A stretch of DNA of 51,259 nt from Alphaproteobacteria bacterium (GCA_021774735.1 JAJFIS010000049.1:1-51259); one strand, 5' to 3'. Positions 34,748 to 45,829 are shown, counted from the first letter of the stretch. The notes: generated by a model not told the origin, from the letters alone. Made by a program: numbers and translations.

Positions 34748-34748
34748 T

Positions 34749-35486
34749 TCAAGGGGCCACTACGATGCAGCCTTGGCCTTTAGCTTTCAGCGCAAGGCAT
34801 ATTCTATCCGCCGCTGCACGGTCAGCAATTGTGCCAACTCGCAGCCTAAATAGCGATCCACCGCTGCGGGCTACGGATTGATATTCAGCGGTTAAGCCAG
34901 ACAGCTCACTGGCATATTTCTTGGCGAGCTGTGCCCATGCCTTTTCAGCCCCTGTCTGTGTGCTATAGGCCCCGAGCTGAACCCTAAAGCCATGAATAGC
35001 TTGAGCCTTTACTGGCTTTGGTTCTGGTTTTGGCTCAACGACTGGCGCTTGGGCTTTGTCAGCTTCAACAACAGGTTTTTCAGCTGATATGCTGTCTAGA
35101 GCATCGTTAAGGCCAGCTTTGTCGCTCTCTGGGATGGTCGTTACCGGCTCTTCAGGCGTTTGTCCAATTTCATGAGGTTTGGAAGCGTTATCACCGCTCA
35201 CCCGGTCAAAAACATCCTTTTCCCGGTCTTCAACCCTCATGCCGCCCACATCACTGGGGCGTTCTTTTATCGGCTCCGATGGGGCGGCCACTTGTAGCGG
35301 CCCCCGATCAGCCGCAACGTCACTACCCAAATACATATAGGCGATAACAATGGCAAAGGCTGCTATCAGAACGGTTGCACCAATCGCAACCACCATCCGC
35401 GTTCGATCAGATTTGAACCCTGCATCGTCTTCCTGTTCCAGAACAGGCTGCAACCAAGGGGGCATGTCTTGTTGGTTATCGCTCAT
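34749..35486 (-). CDS. SPOR domain-containing membrane protein
   Basis: A 245-residue bitopic protein. The cytoplasmic head (1-30) is followed by a membrane helix (about 31-51, 'MVVAIGATVLIAAFAIVIAYMYL'), a Pro/Glu-rich linker and a C-terminal SPOR domain (about 170-245, 'FRVQLGAYSTQTGAEKAWAQL'). SPOR domains bind denuded glycan strands at the septum. It overlaps argS by one base, as in many alphaproteobacteria. Confidence 0.95.
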   Translation of the reverse strand: MSDNQQDMPPWLQPVLEQEDDAGFKSDRTRMVVAIGATVLIAAFAIVIAYMYLGSDVAADRGPLQVAAPSEPIKERPSDVGGMRVEDREKDVFDRVSGDNASKPHEIGQTPEEPVTTIPESDKAGLNDALDSISAEKPVVEADKAQAPVVEPKPEPKPVKAQAIHGFRVQLGAYSTQTGAEKAWAQLAKKYASELSGLTAEYQSVARSGGSLFRLRVGTIADRAAADRICLALKAKGQGCIVVAP

Positions 35487-37240
35487 TAGCGCATTTCCTC
35501 CACCGGGGTGACGCCCAGCACGTTCAAACCACTGGCAATTACAATGGCCACCGACCGTATCAAGCCCAATCGGGCTATGGTTAAGGCCTTGTCATCATCA
35601 ATAACAAAGCGCTCAGCCGGTTCATCATTACCTCTATTCCATAGAGTATGAAGCTCTGAGGCCAAATCATAAAGGAAAAATGCAATTCTGTGGGGTTCAT
35701 GTGCTTCTGCGGCGGCCTCAACCATGCGCGGCCAGGCGGCGCAGCGCCGGATAATGGCTATTTCAAACGGCGTTTTCAACTGTGAAAAATCAGCCTTAGC
35801 CAATGCCCCATCGCACACGTCAATGCCGTTAAAAGCATCAGGAGCCCGGTTCCTAAGCACCGAATTCACCCTAGCATGAGCATATTGCACATAAAAAACT
35901 GGGTTATCCTTGGTCTGCTCTTGCACTTTGGCATAGTCAAAGTCGAGCGGGGCATCATTTTTGCGGGTCAGCATAATGAAGCGCATCACGTCTTTGCCAA
36001 CTTCGTCTACAGCTTCCCGAAGCGTGATAAAAACACCCGAGCGCTTCGACATTTTTATGGGTTCACCGTCACGGAACAGCCGCACCAGTTGGCACAGGCG
36101 TACATCTAACTCGCCGTCATCTGACAGGGCGGTCACGCCCGCCTTCAAACGTTTGACATAGCCCCCATGGTCAGCGCCTAAAACATTGACCATCTTCTTG
36201 AAACCACGGACATATTTATCATAATGATAGGCTATGTCAGCGGCAAAATAAGTATAATCACCGTTTGATTTTTGCAAGGCGCGGTCCACATCATCGCCAA
36301 AATCAGTGGCACGGAATAATGTTTGCTCTCTCGGTTCCCAGTCATCAGGGCGCTTACCTTTTGGTGGCTCTAACACCCCTTGGTAAACCTGACCACGCTC
36401 CTTAAGAACACCAATAGCATCTTCAATGCGACTGCTTTCATGCAAGATTTTCTCTGAGTAGAAAACATCATGCTCAATGCCTAGGGCTTTCAGGTCGCTC
36501 CGGATAAGATCCATCATGGCGGCAGTTGCTTCACTGCGGACAGTTTCCAGCCATTCGCTTTCATCACAGTCGAGAAATTTTTCACCGTATTTGACCGCTA
36601 AATCAGCGCCAACATCTTTCAGGTAATCACCGGGGTAAAGCCCTTCTGGTATAGTGCCGATGTCACGGCCACAGGCTTCAAGGTAGCGTAAATGGGCCGA
36701 ACGTGCCAACACATCTATTTGCGAGCCCGCATCATTTATATAATATTCCTTAGCAACCTTATACCCAGCTTTGATCAGCAAATTTGATAGCGCATCACCG
36801 AAAACAGCCCCGCGCACATGCCCCACATGCATCGGGCCGGTGGGGTTAGCCGATACATATTCCACATTCACCGCAGCACCGCCGCCCATATCACTATTGC
36901 CGTAATTATTACCTTCACTCAGAATATTGGGTACACAGTCGCGCCAAAATTCATCACTGATGGTCAGGTTAATGAAGCCCGGCCCCGCAATATCGACTTT
37001 AGTAATATTATTAGTATTAACCAGCTCTTTAGCGAGTGCGGTGGCAATATCACGCGGTTTCATTTTCGCTTGGCGCGCCAGCACAAGGGCGGCATTGGTG
37101 GCTATATCACCGTGGTTGGCGTCACGCGGAGGCTCCACTGCCACACCGGCCATATCAAGCCCATTCGGCAAAGTACCTGCTTTGCTAAGACTATCTAAAG
37201 CTTGTTGAATGATAGCACTAAAATAGGTAAAAACATTCAT
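35486..37240 (-). CDS. argS: Arginyl-tRNA synthetase
   Basis: A 584-residue class I synthetase. The N-terminal Add-1 domain (1-115) is followed by the HIGH-type motif in '[21 protein letters not shown]', '[15 protein letters not shown]', the KMSK-type '[21 protein letters not shown]' and the DALR anticodon-binding domain. One of its substrates, tRNA-Arg(UCU), is encoded with an intron at the end of this window. It overlaps the dNTPase gene by 4 bp. Confidence 0.98.
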   Translation of the reverse strand: MNVFTYFSAIIQQALDSLSKAGTLPNGLDMAGVAVEPPRDANHGDIATNAALVLARQAKMKPRDIATALAKELVNTNNITKVDIAGPGFINLTISDEFWRDCVPNILSEGNNYGNSDMGGGAAVNVEYVSANPTGPMHVGHVRGAVFGDALSNLLIKAGYKVAKEYYINDAGSQIDVLARSAHLRYLEACGRDIGTIPEGLYPGDYLKDVGADLAVKYGEKFLDCDESEWLETVRSEATAAMMDLIRSDLKALGIEHDVFYSEKILHESSRIEDAIGVLKERGQVYQGVLEPPKGKRPDDWEPREQTLFRATDFGDDVDRALQKSNGDYTYFAADIAYHYDKYVRGFKKMVNVLGADHGGYVKRLKAGVTALSDDGELDVRLCQLVRLFRDGEPIKMSKRSGVFITLREAVDEVGKDVMRFIMLTRKNDAPLDFDYAKVQEQTKDNPVFYVQYAHARVNSVLRNRAPDAFNGIDVCDGALAKADFSQLKTPFEIAIIRRCAAWPRMVEAAAEAHEPHRIAFFLYDLASELHTLWNRGNDEPAERFVIDDDKALTIARLGLIRSVAIVIASGLNVLGVTPVEEMR

Positions 37241-38448
37241 AAGGATACTGCTGACAAATCAAATAATTTTGCATGCTCGCGGAAGGCATAACGGTCGGTC
37301 ATTCCAGCTATAAAGTCCGCCACAACGCGGGCTGTTTCTGGGGTTTCCGGCTTGCCTGTACGCTCTGACCATTGGGTCGGTAAGCATTCGGGTTCCTTGA
37401 TATAAAGGTGGAATAAATCCATTACCACTCTTTTTGACTTACTTGTCATGCGATTGACCAAATAATGCTTATACATGCGGCCATATAGAAAAGACTTGAG
37501 CGCTTTTACCGCTGTCATAATATCATCGCTGAAGGCCACCATCTCCCGATCAGCACCGCGAATATCATCTGGGTGCTCGGGTCCAAGTTCCTTTAGGCGC
37601 TTTCGGGTTTCATGCAGAGCGTCATTGATAAGGCGGTTGATCAAGCGGCGCACTAGCTCGTGGATTGTGGCATCTTTTTCAGCGTCGGGGAAGGTCCAGG
37701 TTACTTCATCAATCAGTTGAGAGACAAAGGGTATCCCCTTTAAATCATTGATTTCAAAGAAACCCGCCCTAAGGCCATCGTCCACATCATGGCTCGCATA
37801 GGCAATATCATCAGACAGGGATGCTATTTGCGCTTCAAGGCCCGGGTAGCTATGCAGTTCCAAGTCTTGCTCTGGGGCATATTCCCTAAAGCCAAAGGCC
37901 AAACTTTCGGGCAAATCCTCAGCTGCGGTAGGCTTGTCAACCAGCGGTCCATTATGTTTGGCAATGCCTTCCAAGGTTTCCCACGTTAAATTCAAACCGT
38001 TGAAGGAGGCATAGCTGCTCTCCAGCCGGGTGATTAACCGCAAGGCTTGGGCATTATGGTCAAAACCACCATAATTTTCCATTTCCTGGTTCAACACTTC
38101 TTCCCCCGCATGGCCAAAAGGCGGATGGCCCAAATCATGGGCAAGCGCCAGTGTTTCCCCTAAATCCTCATTCACATGCAAGGCCCGACACATGGAACGC
38201 GCGATTTGTGAGACTTCTATCGAATGGGTCAGCCTAGTGCGATAGTGGTCGCCTTCATGATAAACAAAAACCTGCGTTTTATGCTTAAGCCTGCGAAAGC
38301 CGCTGCTATGAATGATTCGGTCTCTGTCACGCTGGTATGGGCTGCGTTGCCTGCTTGATGGTTCGTTATGAAGACGCCCACGAGAATTATCTCTATTACA
38401 GGCGTAAGGTGCTAATATAGCATCATAATCTGGTAAAGTATCTGGCAC
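37237..38448 (-). CDS. Deoxyguanosinetriphosphate triphosphohydrolase-like protein
   Basis: A 403-residue HD-domain dNTPase that splits dNTPs to nucleosides and triphosphate. I chose the GTG at 38448 because AAGGGATG lies 4 bases before it and the family starts with a short '..[12 protein letters not shown]'; the ATG at 38517 lacks a site. Metal ligands are visible: the R-L-T-H-S-I-E-V start, '[17 protein letters not shown]' with the HD pair, and the later '[14 protein letters not shown]'. It heads the argS operon. Confidence 0.95.
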   Translation of the reverse strand: MPDTLPDYDAILAPYACNRDNSRGRLHNEPSSRQRSPYQRDRDRIIHSSGFRRLKHKTQVFVYHEGDHYRTRLTHSIEVSQIARSMCRALHVNEDLGETLALAHDLGHPPFGHAGEEVLNQEMENYGGFDHNAQALRLITRLESSYASFNGLNLTWETLEGIAKHNGPLVDKPTAAEDLPESLAFGFREYAPEQDLELHSYPGLEAQIASLSDDIAYASHDVDDGLRAGFFEINDLKGIPFVSQLIDEVTWTFPDAEKDATIHELVRRLINRLINDALHETRKRLKELGPEHPDDIRGADREMVAFSDDIMTAVKALKSFLYGRMYKHYLVNRMTSKSKRVVMDLFHLYIKEPECLPTQWSERTGKPETPETARVVADFIAGMTDRYAFREHAKLFDLSAVSL

Positions 38449-38656
38449 GAAACATCCCTTGGCTGAAAAGAAAAAAGTAAACTTTAGCCCCATTAAGTGA
38501 GCCATTTTTTGGATCAAATTATAGGGACTTCAAGCAGCACTTTAACGACGTCAATTGCTCCCTGCAAGACACCACATTCAGTTTTTTAAACTTTCTCAAA
38601 ATTCTCAAAATAATTGTTTACCTACAATCTAAAGGTAATATTTTATCATAATTCGC

Positions 38657-38671
38657 TTGATTATTAATCAA
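38657..38671. promoter_or_regulatory. 15-bp perfect palindrome upstream of the PAS gene
   Basis: TTGATTA-T-TAATCAA is symmetric and lies 55 bp before the PAS-protein start in an AT-rich divergent promoter region (38449-38726). It may be an operator; no regulator can be named. Confidence 0.35.
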
Positions 38672-38726
38672 AAATTAACTATAGTGATGGACATTGCGCA
38701 TTATTGGGAGGCAAGGCTTTTTCGGC

Positions 38727-39266
38727 ATGATTTCTCACATCCAAACTTTAGATAAAAAACCTATTTCGCACCATGCCGCGTTCCTATCAAAGTTGTCCGC
38801 TCATTGGGTCTCGATTTTATATAACCGCCAATTCCCGCTTTCTTCCGCATTCCGCCCCGAAAATTTTGCCAAAGAACTAGGTCTGCTAGCCATGATAAAT
38901 GTGAACGAGGATGGTAGCTTTTCCAATCGTATTATCGGTGATATTGTTGGGGAGCGCTTGGCGTTGAAGAATGCTGGCCATAGCATTGAACAAATCGAGC
39001 ATGACGACACCCGCAAGAGTGTCATGCGGCTCATAAACCAAACGGTAACAGAAGGGATGCCCGTTCTGGCCGAGGGTTCTGTCACTGGCCGCAATGCCAT
39101 GGAACAATCATTCTGTGCGCTCTCTCTGCCCTTTTCCCGCGATGAGGATAATGATAAACTCGCGATTGTCATGATTGGCTTTCGCTTTAGACTTCTGCAA
39201 CACGCCTCCTTAGTGAACGTTCAAAGCCATGACCAAATGGCTCAAAATGGCCCTCATCTTTCCTAA
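38727..39266 (+). CDS. PAS-domain protein (PAS_5-like)
   Basis: A 179-residue cytoplasmic protein. The start is the ATG at 38727, with AAGG 12 bases upstream; a TTG at 38694 is a weaker alternative. The pattern 'HWVSILYNRQFPLSSAFRPENFAKELGLLAMINVNEDGSF' then 'RIIGDIVGERLALKNAGHSI' matches the single-domain PAS_5 family of alphaproteobacteria. No output domain is attached. The ligand and partner are unknown. It is divergent from the dNTPase gene and precedes erpA. Confidence 0.65.
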   Translation: MISHIQTLDKKPISHHAAFLSKLSAHWVSILYNRQFPLSSAFRPENFAKELGLLAMINVNEDGSFSNRIIGDIVGERLALKNAGHSIEQIEHDDTRKSVMRLINQTVTEGMPVLAEGSVTGRNAMEQSFCALSLPFSRDEDNDKLAIVMIGFRFRLLQHASLVNVQSHDQMAQNGPHLS

Positions 39267-39367
39267 CCACCACAATATTTACTGAAATGCTTCTCAGCCA
39301 TTGATTATTAAGCAAGTAGCCCCTATTTTTAATGGAGCAGAATGATTTTGCCTATGGAGTTCAAAGT

Positions 39368-39709
39368 ATGGCTCAACAAACAGCCCCAGTTTCATTAAGT
39401 GCCCGTGCGGCAAGCCGCGTCAGCGAGCTGATAAAAGCGCAGAATAACCCTGCCCTGATGTTCCGCGTTAATGTGGGCGGTGGCGGCTGCAGTGGCTTTC
39501 AATATGGCTTTGACTTCGCTGAAGCTGCCGGGCCCGATGACATTAAGGTCGAGCGCGACGGGGTAACCATGCTGGTCGACAGCATGTCACTGTTATATCT
39601 GATCGGCGCGGAAGTGGACTATATTGAAGACCTGATCGGGGCTAGTTTCCAGATCAAGAACCCCAACGCCACATCAAGCTGCGGCTGCGGGTCCTCCTTT
39701 TCCATATGA
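39368..39709 (+). CDS. erpA: Iron-sulfur cluster insertion protein ErpA (IscA/HesB family)
   Basis: A 113-residue A-type carrier. The start M-A-Q-Q-T at 39368 has GGAG 8 bases upstream. The three conserved cysteines are in '[12 protein letters not shown]' and the C-terminal 'CGCGSSF'. It hands Fe-S clusters to apo-proteins, for example the dihydroxyacid dehydratase encoded nearby by ilvD. It overlaps xthA by 4 bp (ATGA), so the two are coupled. Confidence 0.95.
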   Translation: MAQQTAPVSLSARAASRVSELIKAQNNPALMFRVNVGGGGCSGFQYGFDFAEAAGPDDIKVERDGVTMLVDSMSLLYLIGAEVDYIEDLIGASFQIKNPNATSSCGCGSSFSI

Positions 39710-40503
39710 AAATTGCAACATTTAATATTAACGGCATCAAAGCCCGTTTGCCCCGCTTGCTTGAATGGCTAGATGCATTTTCACCTGATGTGGTTTGCCT
39801 GCAAGAGATAAAATCTATTGACGAGACCTTCCCGCGCCTTGAGTTTGAGGCGGAGGGCTGGACCGTTGAAACCCACGGCCAAAAAGCCTTCAACGGCGTG
39901 GCGCTACTATCAAAACACCCGATCACAGACGTTTTGCGCGGCCTGCCCGCCATGACATGGGGGCCAGACAAAGACGGCGAAGCAACACCAGAGCAAGCGC
40001 GCTATATTGAAGGCACGGTTAAGGGTGTGCGGATCGCCAGCATATATTTACCCAACGGCAACCCGCAGCCGGGGCCAAAATTTAGCTTTAAATTGGAATG
40101 GATGGAAAAGCTCACGGAACATGCCGCAATGCTTTTAAAGTCTGAAATGCCGGTGGTGCTGGCGGGCGACTATAATGTCATCCCTGAGGATCAAGACTGC
40201 CACGACCCAGCCGCATGGCGCGGGGATGCCCTGACCCAGCCCGAGAGCCGCGCTCACTTTCGCGCCCTCACCAATTTGGGCTATACGGACGCGCAGCGAC
40301 AGATAATGCCGATAGGGGCGGCCTATAGCTACTGGGACTTTCAGCGCGGTGCTTGGCAAAAAGACAATGGCATCCGCATCGACCACCTGATGCTATCGCC
40401 CCAAGCCGCTGACCGGCTAACCGCTTGCGCCGTTGACCGCGTGCCGCGAGCACAAGAAAAGCCATCCGACCACACCCCGGTCTGGGTGGAGCTGCGGGAT
40501 TAA
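39706..40503 (+). CDS. xthA: Exodeoxyribonuclease III
   Basis: A 265-residue AP endonuclease/3'-5' exonuclease for base-excision repair. Catalytic residues are visible: Asn in 'FNINGIKA', Glu34 in 'CLQEIKS', the '[16 protein letters not shown]' block, 'RIDHLMLS' and the C-terminal '[10 protein letters not shown]'. The erpA-xthA coupling is common in alphaproteobacteria. Confidence 0.97.
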   Translation: MKIATFNINGIKARLPRLLEWLDAFSPDVVCLQEIKSIDETFPRLEFEAEGWTVETHGQKAFNGVALLSKHPITDVLRGLPAMTWGPDKDGEATPEQARYIEGTVKGVRIASIYLPNGNPQPGPKFSFKLEWMEKLTEHAAMLLKSEMPVVLAGDYNVIPEDQDCHDPAAWRGDALTQPESRAHFRALTNLGYTDAQRQIMPIGAAYSYWDFQRGAWQKDNGIRIDHLMLSPQAADRLTACAVDRVPRAQEKPSDHTPVWVELRD

Positions 40504-40524
40504 ATATAGGCCGCTTTACGTCTT

Positions 40525-41967
40525 CTAACGACTTTGTTTGCAAAGTTGACCAAGCAATTGATCATAAGTTTCACTTGCGTAATTACCGTCATCAGGGAAA
40601 TCAGTCGAGCTGATGGCCTTTACGACATGGTCAAGTTTATTGGGGTTTAACCGTGCGGCTTGGAGCCACTTTTGACCCCTTTGAGTTTTAAGCTGGTGTT
40701 TGCGAATTTTAGCGTCAGAATCCAACGGGGGTCTCTTAATAAGATATGCAGAACTTGATGGCCGTTTCGCCAATAGATATTGAGACATATGGTAGCCACC
40801 ACATGCTGCACGGGTTTCCCAATATTCATATAAAATTTCTTGTGTAGGGGGGTAGTAAGCCAATAGATCTACTCCACTAAGGTATGCCATAGCAGCGCTT
40901 GCAACAGGGCTGCCGTTCATTGCACTAATACGCGTGAGAAACACTTGGTCAGCAAATTTGCCCATTTTTTTTGCTTCCGTCTTGTATTTATAGAGCCACC
41001 ACCTGCTTGGTTTATCTTCTTTGCGCGCCTTGTATAGGAAAGCAAAGAAAGAGCCACCCTCAATCGCCTCTTCGATCATAGGCTTAATATTTGATGGTCG
41101 CGGCACTAAACCTAACAATATTAATTCTAATTGCCGCTCTAAATCCATGGCGTATAAGGAGGCGCTTTCAGCATATCTGCCATAAATATCAGCAGCAGTT
41201 TTCTTTTTAAATTCCGGGCTATATCTTTCAATGTCAATCAGCTCTAACTTGGCAAGTTCATTTCCCAAGTCTGATGCTTCTTTGAAAGCATTGATCGCTT
41301 TTTCTGGATCAGGCTGCGCAATTATTTTTCTCAAATGGCCCTGTCCATATAGATAAAGGAAATAGGCTCTATTACCCTTATGTTTGGCCTTACAAGTAAG
41401 GCCTTTGTTAATCACTTTCTCATATAATGAATTCAGGTATTTTCGTTTATAATATGCTTTTTCTGTAATGGTTTTATTAAATAGATTTGATGCAATCAAA
41501 GCAAGATCACCAGCATCACCAGAAGTGTCACAACTTTTTACGAGAAATTCTTCTATCAGAGCATGGATTTTCTTTATGCCGGGCTCAATCTCATAAAGGG
41601 GGGCGATAGAAACGGCTTTCGCCCAATATTGGTCTGCTTTTTCAATGTCAATTGGGTGACCCCAGCCTTGTCTGTAAAAATCTGATGACAAATAATAGAT
41701 TATACTGACATATGGTCTTGTGTCATCCCAACATTGCGCAGCCTTTTCCTCAAGAGTTTTTACTAAATGAGTGGATATTGGAACAATCGACTTGAATTCA
41801 TTAAGTCCGACTTTGCGCACTTTAGCAAGAATATCAAATATGATATCATTGTATATTTTACCGATCTTGCCTTCGTTATAAGAACATGCTTTTTCAGTGT
41901 CTGTAGCTTGTACATTCACTGGCATCAGCAATGTTAAACTTAAAACAATCACAAAAATCCGCATCAT
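40525..41967 (-). CDS. Secreted protein with SEL1-like helical repeats
   Basis: A 480-residue protein with a signal peptide (1-21, ending V-Q-A-T). The body is alpha-helical with irregular SEL1/TPR-like units, such as 'QPDPEKAINAFKEASDLGNELAKLELI' and 'SAMNGSPVASAAMAYLSGVDLL'. No catalytic motif is present. Base composition is more AT-rich than the flanking xthA and ilvD genes. The function is unknown; SEL1 proteins usually act as binding scaffolds. Confidence 0.65.
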   Translation of the reverse strand: MMRIFVIVLSLTLLMPVNVQATDTEKACSYNEGKIGKIYNDIIFDILAKVRKVGLNEFKSIVPISTHLVKTLEEKAAQCWDDTRPYVSIIYYLSSDFYRQGWGHPIDIEKADQYWAKAVSIAPLYEIEPGIKKIHALIEEFLVKSCDTSGDAGDLALIASNLFNKTITEKAYYKRKYLNSLYEKVINKGLTCKAKHKGNRAYFLYLYGQGHLRKIIAQPDPEKAINAFKEASDLGNELAKLELIDIERYSPEFKKKTAADIYGRYAESASLYAMDLERQLELILLGLVPRPSNIKPMIEEAIEGGSFFAFLYKARKEDKPSRWWLYKYKTEAKKMGKFADQVFLTRISAMNGSPVASAAMAYLSGVDLLAYYPPTQEILYEYWETRAACGGYHMSQYLLAKRPSSSAYLIKRPPLDSDAKIRKHQLKTQRGQKWLQAARLNPNKLDHVVKAISSTDFPDDGNYASETYDQLLGQLCKQSR

Positions 41968-42008
41968 TTACCCCCAATAAATCACCAAGTCAGCGACTAT
42001 CCCACTGC

Positions 42009-42875
42009 CTACATTTGTGCCTTTGCCTCTTCCAATTCGGCTTTGCAAATATTATAGCGCAGGCCGTGGGCGGTGGGGATAACGATGATGATCCAAATAT
42101 TGATTAAAATTTGTGCAACAACAATCAGCCAAGTCGGGGCCACTAACCCCAAGAGTATAACCGGAACAGTGCTGACCAAATAAATGATGAACAGCACCAC
42201 AGCAAATTCCGCCACATGGGTATCCCCCATTTCATAATCGGGATTATCGAGCGCAGTTTTAGTCAGGCTAGCTGAAAACAGCGCATAAACGGCACACATA
42301 ACCAACAACATGACCATGTTCACGCCCAACTGCGCCACCATCATATCGCCAAGGTCTGTGCTGTTACTTTGAGCCGTAAGTTCAGCGAAGCTCATCCCCG
42401 GCACGCCGAGAAGCCCAAGAATGGCAATAGCAATCATAACGGCTATACCGATGGCGATAGACGCCAAGAAGAATTTAGCGAAGTTTCTACCACCCATGGA
42501 GATGGCTCTGGACAGAGGGCTATGCCATGCCTTAGCCGTGCCGCCCGCACCAAACCGCACCCAGTAATTAAACAACATGGTAATCGTAATGCCCAAGAGT
42601 ATAACGGTAAAAAGAGTGAGCAAAAGTCCGCTGAACCCAAACATGGCAAAGAAACTCGCGAGGGCCTCTTGTTGCGCGGTCACGCCCTTATCGCCAGACA
42701 TGGCAGATGTATCAATAGTGCCAATATCAACGGCCAAATACGCAAATAAAGTCACCACGACTATCACAAACAGATAAGCCCCGACGAAAGTCAGAACCGT
42801 AAAAATAATGCCTTTAATATTATCAAGCGGCGCAACAATCGCTCCGGTAACGACTTTTAAAATTGGAAAGCTCAT
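42009..42875 (-). CDS. Six-helix inner-membrane protein (possibly YIP1 family)
   Basis: A 288-residue polytopic protein when started at M-S-F-P-I (42875), where AGGGG lies 8 bases upstream. About five to six hydrophobic segments are visible (around 22-45, 75-100, 120-145, 175-200, 210-232, 240-265). The first part 'TGAIVAPLDNIKGIIFTVLTFVGAYLF' is reminiscent of bacterial YIP1-domain proteins. The function is unknown. It lies between the SEL1 orphan and ilvD. Confidence 0.6.
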   Translation of the reverse strand: MSFPILKVVTGAIVAPLDNIKGIIFTVLTFVGAYLFVIVVVTLFAYLAVDIGTIDTSAMSGDKGVTAQQEALASFFAMFGFSGLLLTLFTVILLGITITMLFNYWVRFGAGGTAKAWHSPLSRAISMGGRNFAKFFLASIAIGIAVMIAIAILGLLGVPGMSFAELTAQSNSTDLGDMMVAQLGVNMVMLLVMCAVYALFSASLTKTALDNPDYEMGDTHVAEFAVVLFIIYLVSTVPVILLGLVAPTWLIVVAQILINIWIIIVIPTAHGLRYNICKAELEEAKAQM

Positions 42876-42962
42876 CTCATATCCCCTCAATTTAATTATA
42901 GTGCCCTGCATTGAGTAAGCCACGATATTCGCTTCAATGCAACGACTTAGGTTTAGACAGGA

Positions 42963-44804
42963 CTATTCCGGTAATCGGCGGACGGCACCTTTGTCGGCGG
43001 ATGTTGTGAAGAGCGCATAAGCTTTCAGGGCCTGTGATATTTTACGCGCTCGTGGTCCCGGTGACCAAGCATCCGCGCCTCTGGCTTCCATCGCTGCACG
43101 GCGCGCATCAAGCTCAGTGTCACTGAGCGCTAAATTGATCGAGCGCGCGGGGATATCAATCTCGATCCTGTCCCCCTCTTCCACCAAGCCGATGGCGCCG
43201 CCCTCAGCCGCTTCCGGGCTAACATGGCCAATGGAAAGCCCCGAAGTGCCGCCCGAAAAACGACCGTCGGTGAGCAAAGCGCAGGCCTTGCCCAGCCCCA
43301 TGGATTTCAGGTAGCTGGTGGGATAGAGCATTTCCTGCATGCCCGGCCCGCCGCGTGGCCCTTCATAGCGGATGACGACCACATCGCCCTCGCCTATTTT
43401 GCCCGCAAGGATAGCCTCAACCGAGGCATCTTGGCTCTCAAACACCCGTGCAGTGCCATTAAATTTCAAGATACTTTCATCAACGCCCGCGGTTTTAACG
43501 ATGCAGCCGTTTAGCGCAATATTGCCAAACAGGATCGCCAGCCCGCCGTCTTGGCTGTATGCATGGGCCCTCTCGCGGATGCAGCCGCCTTCGCGGTCCA
43601 AATCTAAGCTGTCATAGCGCTTGCTCTGGCTGAAGGCTTCCTGCGTTGGTACGCCGCCGGGCGCGGCCATAAAGAAACGGTGCAGGTCTGCGTCATCACT
43701 CAGTGCCACGTCAAAGCGGGCAATGGCGGCGCTCAGGCTTTCGCTATGGACCGTCGGCACGTCCGCATTCAACAAACCAGCGCGTTCCAGCTCGCCCAAA
43801 ATGGCGAAAATACCCCCGGCCCGATGAACATCTTCCATATGATACATCTCGCTGCTCGGCGCCACTTTGCACAGGTTCGGCACTCCCCGCGATAGCCGGT
43901 CAATGTCATCCATGGTGAAGTCCACCTCGGCCTCCTGCGCCGCTGCCAACAGATGCAGAACCGTGTTGGTGGAGCCGCCCATGGCGATATCCAGCGTCAT
44001 GGCATTTTCAAACGCCCCTTTGCAAGCGACCGAGCGCGGCAGCACCGATGTGTCGCCGCCCTCATAATAGCGCTTGGTGATCGAGGTGATCAGCTTAGCG
44101 GCAGACAAGAACAGTCCCCGCCGGTCCGCGTGGGTGGCGAGCGTCGTGCCATTGCCGGGCAGACTAAGGCCCAAGGCTTCGGTCAAGCAATTCATGCTGT
44201 TGGCGGTGAACATGCCGGAGCAGGAACCACATGTGGGGCACGCCGCATGCTCAATGGCGTCAACATCCGCGTCGCTCACTTGCGGGTCCGCCCCCGCCAC
44301 CATGGCATCGACCAAATCTAGGTGGCGCACCTTGCCGCTTGCGTCAATTTTGCCCGCTTCCATTGGCCCGCCGGAGACAAAAACCGCCGGAATATTCAGC
44401 CGCAACGCCGCCATCATCATGCCGGGCGTGATCTTATCGCAGTTGGAAATGCATATTAGCGCGTCGGCACAGTGAGCATTGGCCATATATTCAACGCTGT
44501 CAGCGATCAGCTCGCGCGATGGCAGGCTATAAAGCATGCCGTCATGGCCCATGGCGATCCCGTCATCAACGGCAATGGTGTTAAATTCCTTGGCGACGCC
44601 GCCAGCGGCTTCAATTTCCCGCGCCACAAGCTGCCCCATGTCCTTCAGGTGCACATGCCCGGGGACAAATTGGGTGAAGCTGTTGACCACCGCAATGATC
44701 GGCTTGCCGAAGTCAGCGTCTCCCATGCCCGTCGCCCGCCACAGCGCCCGCGCCCCCGCCATATTGCGGCCAGAAGTGGAAGTTTTTGAGCGATATTCAG
44801 GCAT
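42963..44804 (-). CDS. ilvD: Dihydroxy-acid dehydratase
   Basis: A 613-residue Fe-S enzyme of valine/leucine/isoleucine synthesis. The start M-P-E-Y-R-S at 44804 matches the family and has GGAG 6 bases upstream. Cluster cysteines appear in '[11 protein letters not shown]' and '[21 protein letters not shown]'. '[12 protein letters not shown]' and '[24 protein letters not shown]' are diagnostic. Complete. Confidence 0.98.
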   Translation of the reverse strand: MPEYRSKTSTSGRNMAGARALWRATGMGDADFGKPIIAVVNSFTQFVPGHVHLKDMGQLVAREIEAAGGVAKEFNTIAVDDGIAMGHDGMLYSLPSRELIADSVEYMANAHCADALICISNCDKITPGMMMAALRLNIPAVFVSGGPMEAGKIDASGKVRHLDLVDAMVAGADPQVSDADVDAIEHAACPTCGSCSGMFTANSMNCLTEALGLSLPGNGTTLATHADRRGLFLSAAKLITSITKRYYEGGDTSVLPRSVACKGAFENAMTLDIAMGGSTNTVLHLLAAAQEAEVDFTMDDIDRLSRGVPNLCKVAPSSEMYHMEDVHRAGGIFAILGELERAGLLNADVPTVHSESLSAAIARFDVALSDDADLHRFFMAAPGGVPTQEAFSQSKRYDSLDLDREGGCIRERAHAYSQDGGLAILFGNIALNGCIVKTAGVDESILKFNGTARVFESQDASVEAILAGKIGEGDVVVIRYEGPRGGPGMQEMLYPTSYLKSMGLGKACALLTDGRFSGGTSGLSIGHVSPEAAEGGAIGLVEEGDRIEIDIPARSINLALSDTELDARRAAMEARGADAWSPGPRARKISQALKAYALFTTSADKGAVRRLPE

Positions 44805-45160
44805 GGCAAGCTCCAGCAAAAGGGATCGAATAGGCGATCATAAATTCAAGCGTGAGAGCTTAATGAGTGCAGGGAAAAATGTCGATAATATTGTTGGGGG
44901 TGGGGTGCGGATGGGGGCACAGGCATGAATAAAACAACTCTCTGAGGCGCAGTGAATATTTTTTCGTTGAATTTTTCACAATGTATTTACCGCCAGCGAT
45001 AATTTCTAAGCTTGTCAATGCTGAGACATATCAGTTCAATATATACGCCCATATCATCTTAATATTCATCATAGTTTCCGGCTTACTTTTTATAAAATAT
45101 ATCCCCAATGTGCGGGCCCATTACATCCTCCTAGATTGGAAGCTAAAAGATGTCTACAAA
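44805..45160. other. Intergenic stretch without a supported gene
   Basis: A 356-bp AT-rich gap between ilvD and the ParE-type toxin gene. A plus-strand frame at 44981-45274 runs into the toxin gene antisense and has no ribosome site, so I do not call it. No hairpin with a T tail or RNA gene is apparent. Confidence 0.6.
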
Positions 45161-45490
45161 CTAGGGGTTATTCAGAATTTTTTCTGTATCCATGCGGTGC
45201 GCGTAGAGAGCTTCCAATTTGATGACACTGTCACCAACAATGCGAAAGTAGATAGAGTAGGGGAAGCTGCTTAAAGGCCATTTTCTAAATTCTATATCCT
45301 TTAGGGTCTCGTGATTTATAGTGCCCAAATAAAGAGCGCAAGCGAGGGGCTTATCAGCAACGAATGCGATTGCGGCTTCGGCAGAATCTAGAAACCTCTC
45401 TGCCACCTCTATGCCTGCACGGTCTTTATAGTTTTTAGCAAAGGATAGGAGCTGCCGCTTGAACAGGCTACTTTTTTGTACTTGCCACAT
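45161..45490 (-). CDS. ParE/RelE-type toxin
   Basis: A 109-residue toxin of the RelE/ParE superfamily: 'FKRQLLSFAKNYKDRAGIEVAERFLDSAEAAIAFVADKP' forms the helical hairpin, then 'RKWPLSSFPYSIYFRIVGDSVIKLEALYAHRMDTEKIL' the sheet and the typical A-x-x-H-x-x-R/M end. ParE toxins poison gyrase; RelE relatives cut mRNA. It follows its antitoxin gene by 8 bp. Confidence 0.85.
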   Translation of the reverse strand: MWQVQKSSLFKRQLLSFAKNYKDRAGIEVAERFLDSAEAAIAFVADKPLACALYLGTINHETLKDIEFRKWPLSSFPYSIYFRIVGDSVIKLEALYAHRMDTEKILNNP

Positions 45491-45498
45491 GAATGAGA

Positions 45499-45783
45499 TT
45501 ACCCTTGGATTGTCTCGCGGATTTCGGCTATGTCACCATTTGACCATTGGCTGTAATCATTTTCTGCTAAAGATTGCGCGAGTAACTGATTAATATCACT
45601 GGTTTCTTTGGCCTCTGCATTCTCCATATAGCGACGGATAAGGTCACGAATAAATTCGCTTGGGGTTTCATAAAGGCCACCTTTTCCAGTTACTTCCCCA
45701 ACAAATTTTGCGAGTGCATCAGGCAGTGTGGCATTGAGACGCTTGATCAACTTTTGACTCTCTATATTTTGTGTTGTGGCCAT
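45499..45783 (-). CDS. ParD-like ribbon-helix-helix antitoxin
   Basis: A 94-residue protein. The N-terminal strand-helix-helix ('RLNATLPDALAKFVGEVTGKGGLYETPSEFIRDLIRRYME', about 14-54) is ParD-like DNA binding, and the C-terminal tail 'NQLLAQSLAENDYSQWSNGDIAEIRE' would wrap the toxin. It is upstream of the toxin gene, the normal ParDE order, and likely autorepresses. Confidence 0.85.
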   Translation of the reverse strand: MATTQNIESQKLIKRLNATLPDALAKFVGEVTGKGGLYETPSEFIRDLIRRYMENAEAKETSDINQLLAQSLAENDYSQWSNGDIAEIRETIQG

Positions 45784-45829
45784 TTTTTACAGTCCTTAAT
45801 TCAGTGATTTCCTACTTATAATCTAGCGT

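Noticed and set aside
44981-45274. 97-codon plus-strand gene
   Set aside because: It overlaps the 3' end of the ParE-type toxin gene antisense and has no ribosome site or recognisable domain.
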